Assembly: GCA_947453695.1 (NCBI GenBank)
Contig: CANGHW010000002.1
Coordinates: 62,001-126,000 of the forward strand
Source of the DNA: Opitutia bacterium
GTDB taxonomy: Bacteria > Verrucomicrobiota > Verrucomicrobiia > Opitutales > Opitutaceae
Reading direction: 5' to 3'
Length of the DNA stretch: 64,000 bases
Made by a program: the position numbers and the translations under genes. The notes under the pieces were generated by a model that saw only the letters and a list, made by a program, of their open reading frames with translations, did no database searches and was not told where the DNA came from. This document shows, piece by piece, positions 26,984 to 35,688 of the stretch (its first letter is position 1; every line of letters starts with the position of its first letter).

Positions 26984-27427
26984 TCAGACTTTCTCGGCCT
27001 TCTTCGGTGCGTGGCGCAGCACGCTCTCGATGCGCCAGCCTTCGCGTTCCTTCACTAACACGTAGTCGTAGCTCGCGTTGGCTTCCTTCGCAAAGACCTG
27101 CACGAGCAACGTCGCCCGCACTCCATCATCACGCACCAAGCCGAATTCTGCCCGCGTGTTGCTCCAGATTTCCGGGTAATTGTTCAGCACGATGAGCTCG
27201 AATTGCCGCCGCGCCGTTTGTGCGCGCAGCGCCGTGGCCGCAAAGCCGTAGGCCTTCTTGGTGTCGCCCGCCCGAAACGCCTCAAGTTGCCCCTCGATCA
27301 CCGCGATCACGTCCTTGCGCACCTCGGGCTTGCTCGCCCGTGCAGTGTCTGCCGCCCGGATCGGATTTATCCCGCCGACCCACGTCTGCAGCACGATCAG
27401 CCAGGCAATGAAGATCCTTCGGTTCAT
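26984..27427 (-). CDS. DUF4864-family secreted protein
   Basis: 147 residues from ATG 27427, with a signal sequence (RRIFIAWLIVLQTWVGGINPIRA). The mature part has DVIAVIEGQLEAFRAGDTKKAYGFAAT and YDYVLVKEREGWRIESVL, the NTF2-like DUF4864 pattern (QxxAFxxxDxxxAYxxAS). Function unknown; probably periplasmic. It lies 21 bp upstream of the rhomboid gene on the same strand, so the two are likely co-transcribed. Confidence 0.8.
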   Translation of the reverse strand: MNRRIFIAWLIVLQTWVGGINPIRAADTARASKPEVRKDVIAVIEGQLEAFRAGDTKKAYGFAATALRAQTARRQFELIVLNNYPEIWSNTRAEFGLVRDDGVRATLLVQVFAKEANASYDYVLVKEREGWRIESVLRHAPKKAEKV

Positions 27428-27486
27428 CCCCGCACGATGTGCATCACCACTCACAGCGCAACCCGCGCCACGCCCGCCTCATCGGT

Positions 27487-30027
27487 TCAGGCATTTTGCA
27501 TCACCTCGCGCAACGTCCGCGCAAAATCCGACACGCGATAGGGCTTCGGCACACTGCCGCAAAACCCATGTTCCCGGAAATTGGCCATCACAGGATCGCT
27601 CGAGTAGCCGCTCGAGACGATACCCCGTGCCGTGGGATCGAGTTTCAAGATCTCCTGCATGGCCGCCGCCCCGCCCATCGCTCCCGGCACCGTAAGATCC
27701 ATGATGACCACGTCGAACGGCTGCCCGTTCATGCGCGCCAGGACATATTGCCGCACTGCCTCGCCGCCGTCGCTTGTCACCGTCGACTCCAAGCCGAGGC
27801 GCTCGAGCAATGTCTGCGTCATCTCCCGGATGGGCTCTTCATCGTCCATGAACAAAACGCGTCCGCGCAACGGCTCGAAGGCTGTAGCCGTCGCCGGCGG
27901 TGCAGCTGGCTCGGTCGTCGCCGCCGGGATCCACAAATGAAAGGTCGTGCCGCGCCCCAACGCCGACTCCACCTCGACGTGCCCGCGGTGTTTTTGCACC
28001 ACCGAGTAGACCGTCGCGAGACCGAGCCCTGTGCCATGCTCCTTCGTCGTGAAGAACGGCTCGAAGACCCGGGCCAAATCATCCGGCGCGATGCCCACCC
28101 CACTATCCGCAATGGATAGCTTGAGGTAGTTGCCCTCCGCCAGCGGCGTCAGCGGCACTCCCGTGAGCGAATCGTTGCGCAAACTCAGTCGGATCACCCC
28201 GCCATCGGGCATCGCCTGCACCGCATTCAGCACGAGGTTCTGGACGACTTGCCCGATCTGGCCCTTGTCTGCATCCGCCGGCCGCACGTCCTCGGCGATG
28301 TCATACTCACATCGCACCGCCGCACCATGCAGGGCAAATTCAGCCGCTTCTCGCACGACATCCGCCAACCTTACCGCCGATCGCACCGGCTCGCCTCCTT
28401 TTGCAAAAGTCAGCAACTGCTGCGTCAACTCGCGCGCCCGCACCGTTCCCCGTTCTGCCTCGCGCAGCCATTTGCCGCCCGTCGCCGCGGTCGGGCCGTC
28501 GAGGAGCGCGAGCGTCAAATTACCCATCACGATCGCGAGGAGATTGTTAAAGTCGTGGGCGATGCCGCCCGCGAGCACCCCCACCGACTCCAATTTCGAG
28601 GCGCGCAACAGCTCCACTTCCATCCGGGTTCGCACGGACACGTCACGCATCACTAGCACCGCCCCGATACCGCGACCGACCAAATCATGCATCGGCGCAC
28701 ATCGTCCCTCGACCAACTTGGCCGCCCCTCCACGCGGTCGCAGTGCCGTCTGCGGCGGCAAGTCCACCGGACGGTCGGCCGAGAGTGCCGAGGCCACGGG
28801 CGCCATGACCGTGCGACCCGAACGCTCGTCGCGCAGCGCAGCCACTTCTTCGATGGCCCGCCCCACGGCCGCGCTTGGCGCCCAGCCGGTGAGCTCTCCG
28901 GCGGCCTCGTTCATGAATTGCACTGTCCCGGACGTATCCAGCGTGATTACGCTCTCGGTCATAGCGCGCAGCGTGACACTTAACCGCTCACGTTCCGCCG
29001 CGAGCGCCGATTCCGCCTGCTTCACTTGGGTCAGGTCCACAAACGCGAGTTGCGTGCGCTCAAACAGCGGGCGCCCATCATCCACCGGCACCCACCAGCG
29101 TTGGTAAACGACGCGCTGCGTGCCATCGAGGGCCACCAGCCGCGTTTCTCCTTCCGCTACGTTGCCTCCCGCCCAGACCGCCAGGAGCGCCCGCTTCCGC
29201 ATCTCCACCGCTTCGGGCGTAAATATTTTCGGCAGATTCGCTCTCACTTCCTCGACCGTTTGAGCCGAGAGCATGTGCAGCGCGGCCGTGTTGAGGTCGA
29301 TCACCGGAATATGTCCGATCACTTTTTCCGCCTGATCCGGATTCTCTTCGATCCACGCCGCCAGATCGGTCACTCCGGCCGCGCGCAGCTTCCCGAGGAT
29401 CGCGAGGGTCTCCCGCGAATCGATTTCCACGATCGCCACAGGGGAATGGCGGAAGAGTTCGCGATAGCGCCGCTCACTCGCGCGCAACGAAACCTCGGCC
29501 GCTTTCCGCGCCGTGATATCCGAGACAAATCCCTGCAGGTGCTGCAACCGGCCCGCGCTGTCCCGCACCGCCCGCACGTTTTCGGAAATCCACGCCGTCG
29601 ATCCGTCCGGCCGCCGAATCTCCGACTCAAACTCCGTCACCCGGTCGCCGTCCCCCAGGGCCGCAAAAAACTCCTCTCGCCGCGTCGGCGAAACATAAAC
29701 ACTCACGTTTGAACTGCGTGGCAGCCGGAGCAATTGCTCGGCATCAGCATAACCTAGGATGCGCGCCAACGCCGGATTTGCGCTGCGAAAACCACCTTCG
29801 GGCGGACTCTCGTAGACTCCCTCCACGGCATTTTCAAAGAGCGCCCGAAATCGCTCTTCGCTGGCCCGTAATTCGTTCGTTCGCCGGGCCGACTGACGCC
29901 ACATCCACCATCCGGTCGCCACTCCCGCCACCAAAACCGTCGCCGCTACGGTGTGTTCGGTCGCGGAAGTCACCGCCAGAAGCGGGCTCAACGAGGAAGA
30001 CAATGGCGCAAAAAACGAGGGGCTCAT
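27487..30027 (-). CDS. PAS-containing hybrid histidine kinase
   Basis: 846 residues from ATG 30027. Order: one N-terminal hydrophobic segment (ATVLVAGVATGWWMW), PAS1 (from RASEERFRALFENAVEG), PAS2 (RASERRYRELFRHSPVA), PAS3 (AMTESVITLDTSGTVQFMN), phosphoacceptor H-box GGIAHDFNNLLAIVMGN, ATPase with N-box VVQNLVLNAVQAMP and G-box GTGLGLATVYSVV, and a C-terminal receiver (LFMDDEEPIRE, phospho-Asp in VIMDLTVPG, Lys in VPKPYR). HDFNNLL is the NtrB-like H-box class. It has no Hpt domain of its own; a free Hpt protein is divergently encoded 260 bp away and a NarL-type regulator lies next to that. Confidence 0.92.
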   Translation of the reverse strand: MSPSFFAPLSSSLSPLLAVTSATEHTVAATVLVAGVATGWWMWRQSARRTNELRASEERFRALFENAVEGVYESPPEGGFRSANPALARILGYADAEQLLRLPRSSNVSVYVSPTRREEFFAALGDGDRVTEFESEIRRPDGSTAWISENVRAVRDSAGRLQHLQGFVSDITARKAAEVSLRASERRYRELFRHSPVAIVEIDSRETLAILGKLRAAGVTDLAAWIEENPDQAEKVIGHIPVIDLNTAALHMLSAQTVEEVRANLPKIFTPEAVEMRKRALLAVWAGGNVAEGETRLVALDGTQRVVYQRWWVPVDDGRPLFERTQLAFVDLTQVKQAESALAAERERLSVTLRAMTESVITLDTSGTVQFMNEAAGELTGWAPSAAVGRAIEEVAALRDERSGRTVMAPVASALSADRPVDLPPQTALRPRGGAAKLVEGRCAPMHDLVGRGIGAVLVMRDVSVRTRMEVELLRASKLESVGVLAGGIAHDFNNLLAIVMGNLTLALLDGPTAATGGKWLREAERGTVRARELTQQLLTFAKGGEPVRSAVRLADVVREAAEFALHGAAVRCEYDIAEDVRPADADKGQIGQVVQNLVLNAVQAMPDGGVIRLSLRNDSLTGVPLTPLAEGNYLKLSIADSGVGIAPDDLARVFEPFFTTKEHGTGLGLATVYSVVQKHRGHVEVESALGRGTTFHLWIPAATTEPAAPPATATAFEPLRGRVLFMDDEEPIREMTQTLLERLGLESTVTSDGGEAVRQYVLARMNGQPFDVVIMDLTVPGAMGGAAAMQEILKLDPTARGIVSSGYSSDPVMANFREHGFCGSVPKPYRVSDFARTLREVMQNA

Positions 30028-30286
30028 GCAAAGGGACAAAACCTCCGGCAGAAAACTCGGCCCGTCCCCCCTTGTCGAGGGACAAACCCTCCATTCCCAC
30101 GTCGTCCGCCTTCACCAGCCGGCCCGAAATAACCTGGCTGGAATGGCCTGCGGTTTGTCCCGTGGCGCGACGCCCCTTTCCTCGCGGCTCCTCGTCCCTA
30201 CGCGTGATCCGCAGTTCCGGCCTTCGCGTTTCCCGTAGTTTTTTCTCTTTGCGCTGACTGCGGGAAAGCGACGCACTCGACGCCGC

Positions 30287-30628
30287 ATGTCCAGTGTGCC
30301 GCCGCCCACCGAAGAACTCGCCGAACTCGCCTCCGTGTTGGGCGAGGACAACGTGCGCACGCTCGTCCGCACTTTTTTGCGCGACTTCCCGGTTTCGCTC
30401 GCCGAGCTCGGCGGTGGTGACCGCAAGAACCGTCACCGCGTCGCCCATAGCATGAAGAGCAACTCCCGCCTGATGGGCGCTCACGATTTGTCCAAGCGCA
30501 TGGCGGCCCTTGAGGCCCGGCTCGACTCCCCCAACGGTGCCGATGTTAACGCCGACGACCTCACCCTAATCACGCGAGACTTCGAACTTATCGCTGGCCC
30601 ACTGCGCGATTTCGTCGGCCCAAGCTAA
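30287..30628 (+). CDS. Stand-alone histidine phosphotransfer (Hpt) protein
   Basis: 113 residues, the size of a single four-helix Hpt module. The phosphoacceptor His is in VAHSMKSNSRLMGA (about residue 54), matching HxxKxxxxxxG. The N-terminal helix TLVRTFLRDFP and the later LSKRMAALEARL complete the bundle. It would carry phosphate from a hybrid kinase receiver to a response regulator. Neighbours supply both: hybrid kinase (divergent) and NarL-type regulator (convergent, 85 bp). Confidence 0.85.
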   Translation: MSSVPPPTEELAELASVLGEDNVRTLVRTFLRDFPVSLAELGGGDRKNRHRVAHSMKSNSRLMGAHDLSKRMAALEARLDSPNGADVNADDLTLITRDFELIAGPLRDFVGPS

Positions 30629-30713
30629 GGGGCACCCTCTTCTCGACCTGCCGTCTTCCGGGCACGGCATGTTGCAGTCGCCCTGCCCCCGATCCGCCTT
30701 CGCCCTGCCGGCC

Positions 30714-31352
30714 TCAGTTATCGACCAAACCCACTTGGATGCACCAGCGAGTGAGACTCGCGACTTCGCGCACCCCCACCTTTTCCATGATGTTCGCGCG
30801 GTGCTTTTCCACCGTGCGCACACTGAGATTCAATTTCGCCGCGATCTCCTTCGACATCTGCCCCGCGGCCACCAGGCGTGCGATTTCCTGCTCGCGCTCC
30901 GTCAACGGCACATCGAGCGGCCGCTTCGCTCCCGAGAGCGAGCCCCCCTTCGCCCGCACCTTGCTGGCAAAAAACATTCCGCCGGCTCGCACCGTCTCCA
31001 CGGCGCTCAATACGTATTCGATCGGCTCGGTCTTATCGACGTAGCCATTGACGCCGATGGACATCAACTCCGCCGGCAACCGCTCGCTGGGATGCGCCGT
31101 GATCACGAGGATCTTCATCTCCGGCAACAAGCGTCGCACTTCCCGCGCGATATCCAGCCCGTTGATGTCCGGCAGCATCAAATCAACCACGAGCATGTCG
31201 GGTTTCTCCTTCACACAGTATTCCAAACCCGGCTTCCCCAAACCAAACTCTCCCACGACCTGAATGCCCTTCACCTTGCCCAAAGTGAGCAAGATGAGCT
31301 GACGAAACATCGTTTCATCTTCGATCAGGACGACACGGATTTGGCTGCGCAT
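30714..31352 (-). CDS. NarL/FixJ-type response regulator
   Basis: 212 residues. Receiver domain: VVLIEDETMFRQL, phospho-Asp in MLVVDLMLPDINGLD (about residue 57), ILVITAHPS, Lys in GYVDKTEP. C-terminal LuxR HTH: LTEREQEIARLVAAGQMSKEIAAKL, SVRTVEKHRANIMEKVG. A DNA-binding output regulator, probably the terminal acceptor of the kinase/Hpt relay encoded next to it. It is divergent from the receiver/AAA+ gene at 31551, sharing a 198-bp promoter region. Confidence 0.93.
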   Translation of the reverse strand: MRSQIRVVLIEDETMFRQLILLTLGKVKGIQVVGEFGLGKPGLEYCVKEKPDMLVVDLMLPDINGLDIAREVRRLLPEMKILVITAHPSERLPAELMSIGVNGYVDKTEPIEYVLSAVETVRAGGMFFASKVRAKGGSLSGAKRPLDVPLTEREQEIARLVAAGQMSKEIAAKLNLSVRTVEKHRANIMEKVGVREVASLTRWCIQVGLVDN

Positions 31353-31550
31353 GCGGTTCGGGGGGCGGTGTGGCTAAGCAGTATTACATGATCGCCCGCG
31401 CACTTTTACGAATAGCTCAGCCGATCAATGTAACGTAGTATGAAGCATCGCTACCATTTCCATGACCGCCGCTGAGTTCAAGCCCGCAGTTCACTTGCTT
31501 CATTCGAGGCTCGCCGGCTCGCCCTGCACGCGTCAATCGCTCCTTGCCCA

Positions 31551-33209
31551 ATGAGCGAAGAGATCAAAGTCGCCTCGCCGCGCGCCCACGTTCTGGTCGT
31601 GGAAGACTCGTCCGTCTTCCGCGAGATGCAGGGCCTCCTATTGCGTCAGGCCGGCTACTCCGTCTCGGGCCACGAACACCCGCACACTGCCCTGGCCGCC
31701 GCTCGCGAGCGCAAATTCGAACTCGTCATCATCGACTACGAACTCCCGGAAATGAACGGCCAGCAGTTCATGCACGAACTGCGTAAGATCATCCCCGATA
31801 TCGCGATCATCTTCGTCTCCGGTTCGCTGACCCTCGAACTCGCCATTCAGCTGAGCAAACAAGGCGTCGCCGGCATTTTCAACAAGCCCGCCAACCCCAA
31901 GACGCTCCTCGAGAAAATCAACGAGACGATCTCGCGCACCGGTTCGCGCGACGCCGCCCTGCCGGGCAAGGGCTCCAGTTCTCCCCTGCCCGCCGCCCGG
32001 CGTGGCAATTCCGCTTCCCCCTTCGGCTCGACGCCAGCCACCATCGCCGCCGCCGAACCCTTCGACGGCGAACTCGCCTACGCTCCCGTCCATTTCCCGG
32101 GCCGCTGCGAAGCCTTCCGCGACCTCACTCATCGACTCTGGAAGGTTCGCGATTTCCGCGCCGTGCTCCTCCTTCAAGGGGAACCTGGCAGTCCGTTCGA
32201 ACCCCTGGCCCGCGATCTCGCCGCCATTTCCATTTTCCGCGACGGCCCCATTATGGTCTGTGAGGCTGCCCAATTCGAAGTCGCCCACCTTATTGAGGTC
32301 CTCGCCCCCACCCTGCTCTCGGCCGATGCCGGCACCCTCATCGTCCTGGGCGTCGATCAGCTCACTCCCGCCCAGCAGAAGATCCTCGCCACCTTGATGG
32401 GCAGCCGCGACGTCTTTCTGCCGTTTGCCCGCCGCTTCCGCCTCGTCCTCGCCGGCTCCAATCATCTCTCCGAGCTCGCGGACAACGGCCGGTTCGACGA
32501 AACCCTTTACTATAAGATCAGCTCGCTCTCGATCGCGATCCCGTCGCTTCAAGAGCTCCGTGGCGACATCCTGCTGCACGCGCGCCAACTGCTCGACCAA
32601 CACGCCGCGTCCACCTACGCCGACAAGATCTTCTCCCTCACGACGGCCGCCGCTTCCTGGCTCGAATCGCAGGACTGGCCCGGCAACTTCGCCGAGCTCT
32701 CCCGCACCCTTCATGCCGCCGTGAGTGCGGGTGGTAAACCCGAGCTCGATGTAAAGGCCCTAGAGGCGGCGCACGCCAAGGTCCTCGCCGAAGACGCCGC
32801 TCACGCGAAGCCCGTTCCCGCGACCCCGCGCTCTTCCGCTCCTTTCCCGGCTCCTGCCCGCTCGGGCCAAACGGCTCATCCCTTCCCGGCCAAGCCGGCC
32901 CTGACCGCAGTCGCACCGGCCGCTGCCGCTGCACCCGTTTCTACCAGCGCACCTGCTCCCACCAGCTCACCTGCTCCCACGGCGACCGCCATCTCGTTCA
33001 CGACGCCGCCTGCTCCGCCTCCCGTTGTCGTCGAGCGTCCCGCTCCCGCCATGGCGCACAACCTTCAGCCTGCGCTCGCCTCGACTGCGTCCAAGCGACC
33101 CGCCGAGACCCTCACCGCCCGCAGCATATTCCGTCCCGCGTCCGGTGCCTACGATTTCAGCAAGCGTCTGTCCGAGTCGCTCGACGCAGCCGAGGCCATC
33201 GCGCCCTGA
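31551..33209 (+). CDS. Receiver protein with degenerate sigma-54-activator-like AAA+ domain
   Basis: 552 residues. Receiver (1-125): HVLVVEDSSVF, phospho-Asp62 in VIIDYELPEMNG, Lys in IFNKPANP. After a linker comes an NtrC-like AAA+ shadow (about 185-400): LLLQGEPGSPFEP where GESGTGKE would be, QLTPAQQKILATLM in the Walker-B-following helix, YYKISSLSIAIPSLQELRGDI and WPGNFAELSRTL in the sensor region. Walker A Lys, the DE of Walker B and GAFTGA are missing, and there is no HTH. The C-terminal ~150 residues are Ala/Pro-rich and end in a short conserved-looking SARSIFRP..YDFSKRL stretch. Probably a phospho-switchable scaffold. It leads a co-directional group with two V4R genes. Confidence 0.8.
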   Translation: MSEEIKVASPRAHVLVVEDSSVFREMQGLLLRQAGYSVSGHEHPHTALAAARERKFELVIIDYELPEMNGQQFMHELRKIIPDIAIIFVSGSLTLELAIQLSKQGVAGIFNKPANPKTLLEKINETISRTGSRDAALPGKGSSSPLPAARRGNSASPFGSTPATIAAAEPFDGELAYAPVHFPGRCEAFRDLTHRLWKVRDFRAVLLLQGEPGSPFEPLARDLAAISIFRDGPIMVCEAAQFEVAHLIEVLAPTLLSADAGTLIVLGVDQLTPAQQKILATLMGSRDVFLPFARRFRLVLAGSNHLSELADNGRFDETLYYKISSLSIAIPSLQELRGDILLHARQLLDQHAASTYADKIFSLTTAAASWLESQDWPGNFAELSRTLHAAVSAGGKPELDVKALEAAHAKVLAEDAAHAKPVPATPRSSAPFPAPARSGQTAHPFPAKPALTAVAPAAAAAPVSTSAPAPTSSPAPTATAISFTTPPAPPPVVVERPAPAMAHNLQPALASTASKRPAETLTARSIFRPASGAYDFSKRLSESLDAAEAIAP

Positions 33210-33305
33210 TTCGTTCCTTGAGGCGTCCACCGCCCTTGGTCTGCGCAATCCCCGCGCACGCAATCCCCTTGAGTCGCTGACGCCTCTCGCCACCTTTCCC
33301 GCTTC

Positions 33306-34025
33306 GTGTCGATCGCTCTTTCGGTAGTCCACCTGCCACCTGTGTCCTCTCCTTTTTCCGCCCGCTCCACGCCTCCCCGTCCGATCAATGACGGCCGTCG
33401 GTCGTCTCGCGATGAATTCATCCGTTCACTCCCGACCGAGGGCTCCCTGCGTCTGCCCGACGCCCGGCGTGCCGCCGTGATGCCCGCCCTCTTTCTGGGT
33501 CAACTCCACCGCGAGCTGGCGCACGATCTCGACGATGCCTCGCGCCACCTGATCTACAAATTCGGCTACGAATGGGCCCTTCAGGAAATGATCCTCCTGA
33601 GTCGCACGGTGCAGGAAGAGTTTGGCGCCGGCGGTAATCTCGATCTTTGGCAGATGGATGCGAAATTCGTCCTCGATCGTTGGTGGACGGTTCTTGCCCA
33701 AGCCGGTTGGGGCCGCGTCTCCTTTGACTTCAGCTCGCTGAGCCGCGGCTTCGCCTTCGCCGAGTTGCGCGACAGTTCCGTCGTCGCCGCTCTCTCTGGT
33801 CCGGTCCGCCACACCGAGCCGCTCTGCCATCTCTATGCCGGTCTCTTCGCTGGCGCCATCAGCTTCTACGAACGCAGCGAGCGTCACGGCGTCGAGATTC
33901 AATGCACCGCGCTCGGGGCTCCCGTTTGTCGCTTTGCCATCGGTCCCGGTTCGCAAATCGACGAGGTCGAGATGTGGCGTAAACAGGGCACCGCCCCCGA
34001 TGAGATCCGCCGCCGCCTTACCTAA
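33306..34025 (+). CDS. V4R-domain protein 1
   Basis: 239 residues from GTG 33306; the N-terminal ~45 residues are low-complexity, so a later start is possible. The rest is helical, then a V4R (4-vinyl-reductase-like) domain: LCHLYAGLFAGAISFYERS, VEIQCTALGAPVCRFAIGPG with the typical CxxxGxPxCxF arrangement. V4R domains bind small hydrophobic ligands or metals in regulators such as XylR/DmpR-type and BchJ-type proteins. No DNA-binding domain is present. It begins 96 bp after the receiver/AAA+ gene and is followed in 6 bp by the Pro/Ala-rich gene. Confidence 0.75.
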   Translation: MSIALSVVHLPPVSSPFSARSTPPRPINDGRRSSRDEFIRSLPTEGSLRLPDARRAAVMPALFLGQLHRELAHDLDDASRHLIYKFGYEWALQEMILLSRTVQEEFGAGGNLDLWQMDAKFVLDRWWTVLAQAGWGRVSFDFSSLSRGFAFAELRDSSVVAALSGPVRHTEPLCHLYAGLFAGAISFYERSERHGVEIQCTALGAPVCRFAIGPGSQIDEVEMWRKQGTAPDEIRRRLT

Positions 34026-34031
34026 CCGCCC

Positions 34032-34319
34032 ATGACCGCCTGGAACGACCACCACTACGCCCGCGCGCAAGACTTCGCCCGTCTGCTTGCCGATGCCCTC
34101 GCGATCGCCCGCGCCCCCCTGGCGGCCCCCAATCCAGACGTCACCGCCGCTCCGTTCGTGCGCCCACCCTTGCCGTCCCCCGCTCCCGCGCCGGCTCCGG
34201 CCCCCGCAACCGCTGCCGCGCCGGCCCCCGCTGCCGCGCCAGCCCCTGCCGCACCTGCCGCACCCGCCCCTGGACCGTCCGCCTCGAGTGTCTTCAAAAA
34301 GATTCCGTGGAAAAAGTAA
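34032..34319 (+). CDS. Small Pro/Ala-rich linker protein between two V4R genes
   Basis: 95 residues. A short N-terminal helix (HHYARAQDFARLLADALAIAR) leads into ~50 residues of alternating Ala-Pro sequence and a basic end, SSVFKKIPWKK. It resembles a tether: one end could dock a partner, the other a membrane or second protein. Gaps to the flanking V4R genes are 6 and 12 bp, so it is almost certainly translated as part of the unit. Family not recognised. Confidence 0.6.
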   Translation: MTAWNDHHYARAQDFARLLADALAIARAPLAAPNPDVTAAPFVRPPLPSPAPAPAPAPATAAAPAPAAAPAPAAPAAPAPGPSASSVFKKIPWKK

Positions 34320-34331
34320 TCCGCTCCCACG

Positions 34332-34982
34332 ATGCCCACGCCTGAAGACTCTTCCGCTCCGGTCACGATCGACCGATTTTTCGACCCACGCGGTTTCACT
34401 GCCGATGCCGCTACCAGCACGCTGACTGACCCTGCCGGCCTCCGCTTCGTTTTTGCTGCGCCCCAGTTTTTCCGCGCCGTCCATCTCGTCCTCACGCGCA
34501 AAGATCCCACCTCGTGGTCGTCCTTCCTCGCGCGCTGCGGCCGCGACTGCGGGCGCCAGATTGCCACCAACCTCGACGCCGAGCTCGCCCGGCTTGGCGA
34601 GCCGACCCTCGGCGCCCTCCCGCTCGAATCCTGCCTCGTGTTTCTTGAGCGCACCTTTGCTGCCCATGGCTGGGGCGTTCTGAAGATCGACCTCGCCGAC
34701 GCCGCCGATCACGGCCTCGTCGTCGCGCGCCTCACTCACAGCTACTTCGCCGAAATCTTGCCGGACGTGGACGACCTCGTCGACGTCCTCCCCGCGGCCC
34801 TCCTGCAAGGCTTCTTCGAGCACATCAGCGGTGAGCAACTCGGCTGCGCCGAGATCGCCTGCGTCCGCCGTGGCGCCCCGCACTGCACCTTTGTGATCAC
34901 CGCCGCCGAGCGCCTCGATTCCGTCTCCTCCCTCTTCGGCCGCGAAACCGCCGAAACCATTCTCGCCCGCCTGAAAGCCTGA
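34332..34982 (+). CDS. V4R-domain protein 2
   Basis: 216 residues. The N-terminal half contains FFRAVHLVLTRKDPTSWSSFLARCGRDCGR. The V4R domain (about 130-205) has LLQGFFEHISGEQLGCAEIACV followed by RRGAPHCTFVITAAERL. It shares the overall plan of V4R protein 1 (helical front, V4R back), but the sequences are well diverged. Two closely linked V4R proteins could form a heterodimeric sensor. It lies 4 bp ahead of the next gene. Confidence 0.75.
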   Translation: MPTPEDSSAPVTIDRFFDPRGFTADAATSTLTDPAGLRFVFAAPQFFRAVHLVLTRKDPTSWSSFLARCGRDCGRQIATNLDAELARLGEPTLGALPLESCLVFLERTFAAHGWGVLKIDLADAADHGLVVARLTHSYFAEILPDVDDLVDVLPAALLQGFFEHISGEQLGCAEIACVRRGAPHCTFVITAAERLDSVSSLFGRETAETILARLKA

Positions 34983-34986
34983 CGCC

Positions 34987-35613
34987 ATGCGCTCCGCCCC
35001 GCCGTCGATCACCTGCCTCTTCTTCACCGACCCGTCGCTGCCCGCGTTCCTCAACGCTCCCGCCGGCCGCGCCCTCGCCGGCGACCTCTTGGTGGAATGC
35101 GCCCTGCGCCCCGCCCTCGGCTACGTGCTCAATCTGGAAACCCCCGCCAATTATCCCGGCGTCGCCGGCCTCCTCGGCGGTGTCGACATCGGCACGCTCG
35201 CGCATCCCTCCGACGCGCTGCCCGCGCCCATCATTCTCGCTGCCGGCGCCGATGTCTCGGCGTTTGCCGTTCGCTCCGCCCTCACGCGTCTCCTCCGGCC
35301 CGACGATCGCCTCCGCGCCGTGACTCTCCTCGTGCCCATCACCGATGCACGCACCCTCGGCGCCGCCCTCGCCGTCGCGGATCGCTTCGCCATCGCGTGG
35401 GACGCCGCCGCTTTCCCGCACGAAGACCTCGTTGATTTTGCCCGCTGGATCGCCACCGAGAAACTGCTCACCGCGGAAAACTTCGCCGGCCTCCATGCCT
35501 ACGCCCCGGCCGGGCACTCACCCGCCCACGCTCAGCGTCTCGGCACTCTGCTCGCGCCCGTCGCCTCCCGCGTCCCCGGCTTCCCCGCCGGCATCACCGC
35601 CGTCGCGGTCTGA
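34987..35613 (+). CDS. Unknown alpha/beta protein, last gene of the V4R unit
   Basis: 208 residues, no signal or membrane segment. Begins TCLFFTDPSLPAFLNAPAGR; includes LRAVTLLVPITDARTLGAALAVADRFAIAWD and EDLVDFARWIATEKLLTAENFAGLHAYAP. The hydrophobic-strand/helix alternation suggests a Rossmann-like or receiver-like fold, but no catalytic motif stands out and I do not recognise a family. It is 4 bp downstream of V4R protein 2 and ends at a hairpin, so it completes the unit. Confidence 0.65.
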   Translation: MRSAPPSITCLFFTDPSLPAFLNAPAGRALAGDLLVECALRPALGYVLNLETPANYPGVAGLLGGVDIGTLAHPSDALPAPIILAAGADVSAFAVRSALTRLLRPDDRLRAVTLLVPITDARTLGAALAVADRFAIAWDAAAFPHEDLVDFARWIATEKLLTAENFAGLHAYAPAGHSPAHAQRLGTLLAPVASRVPGFPAGITAVAV

Positions 35614-35653
35614 GTCGCCGGCGCGCACACTGACACTTGCCTCGACCCTGTAG

Positions 35654-35673
35654 CCGCGCCGGTTACGGCGCGG
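35654..35673. terminator. Hairpin ending the V4R unit
   Basis: CCGCGCC (35654-35660) and GGCGCGG (35667-35673) form a perfect 7-bp stem around GGTTAC, between convergent genes ending at 35613 and 35689. No U-run. Confidence 0.55.
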
Positions 35674-35688
35674 AGGCACGAAGGTTAT

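Noticed and set aside
33426-35054. 542-codon minus-strand ORF
   Set aside because: Antisense to the V4R genes, Gly/Arg/Glu-rich, no domains.
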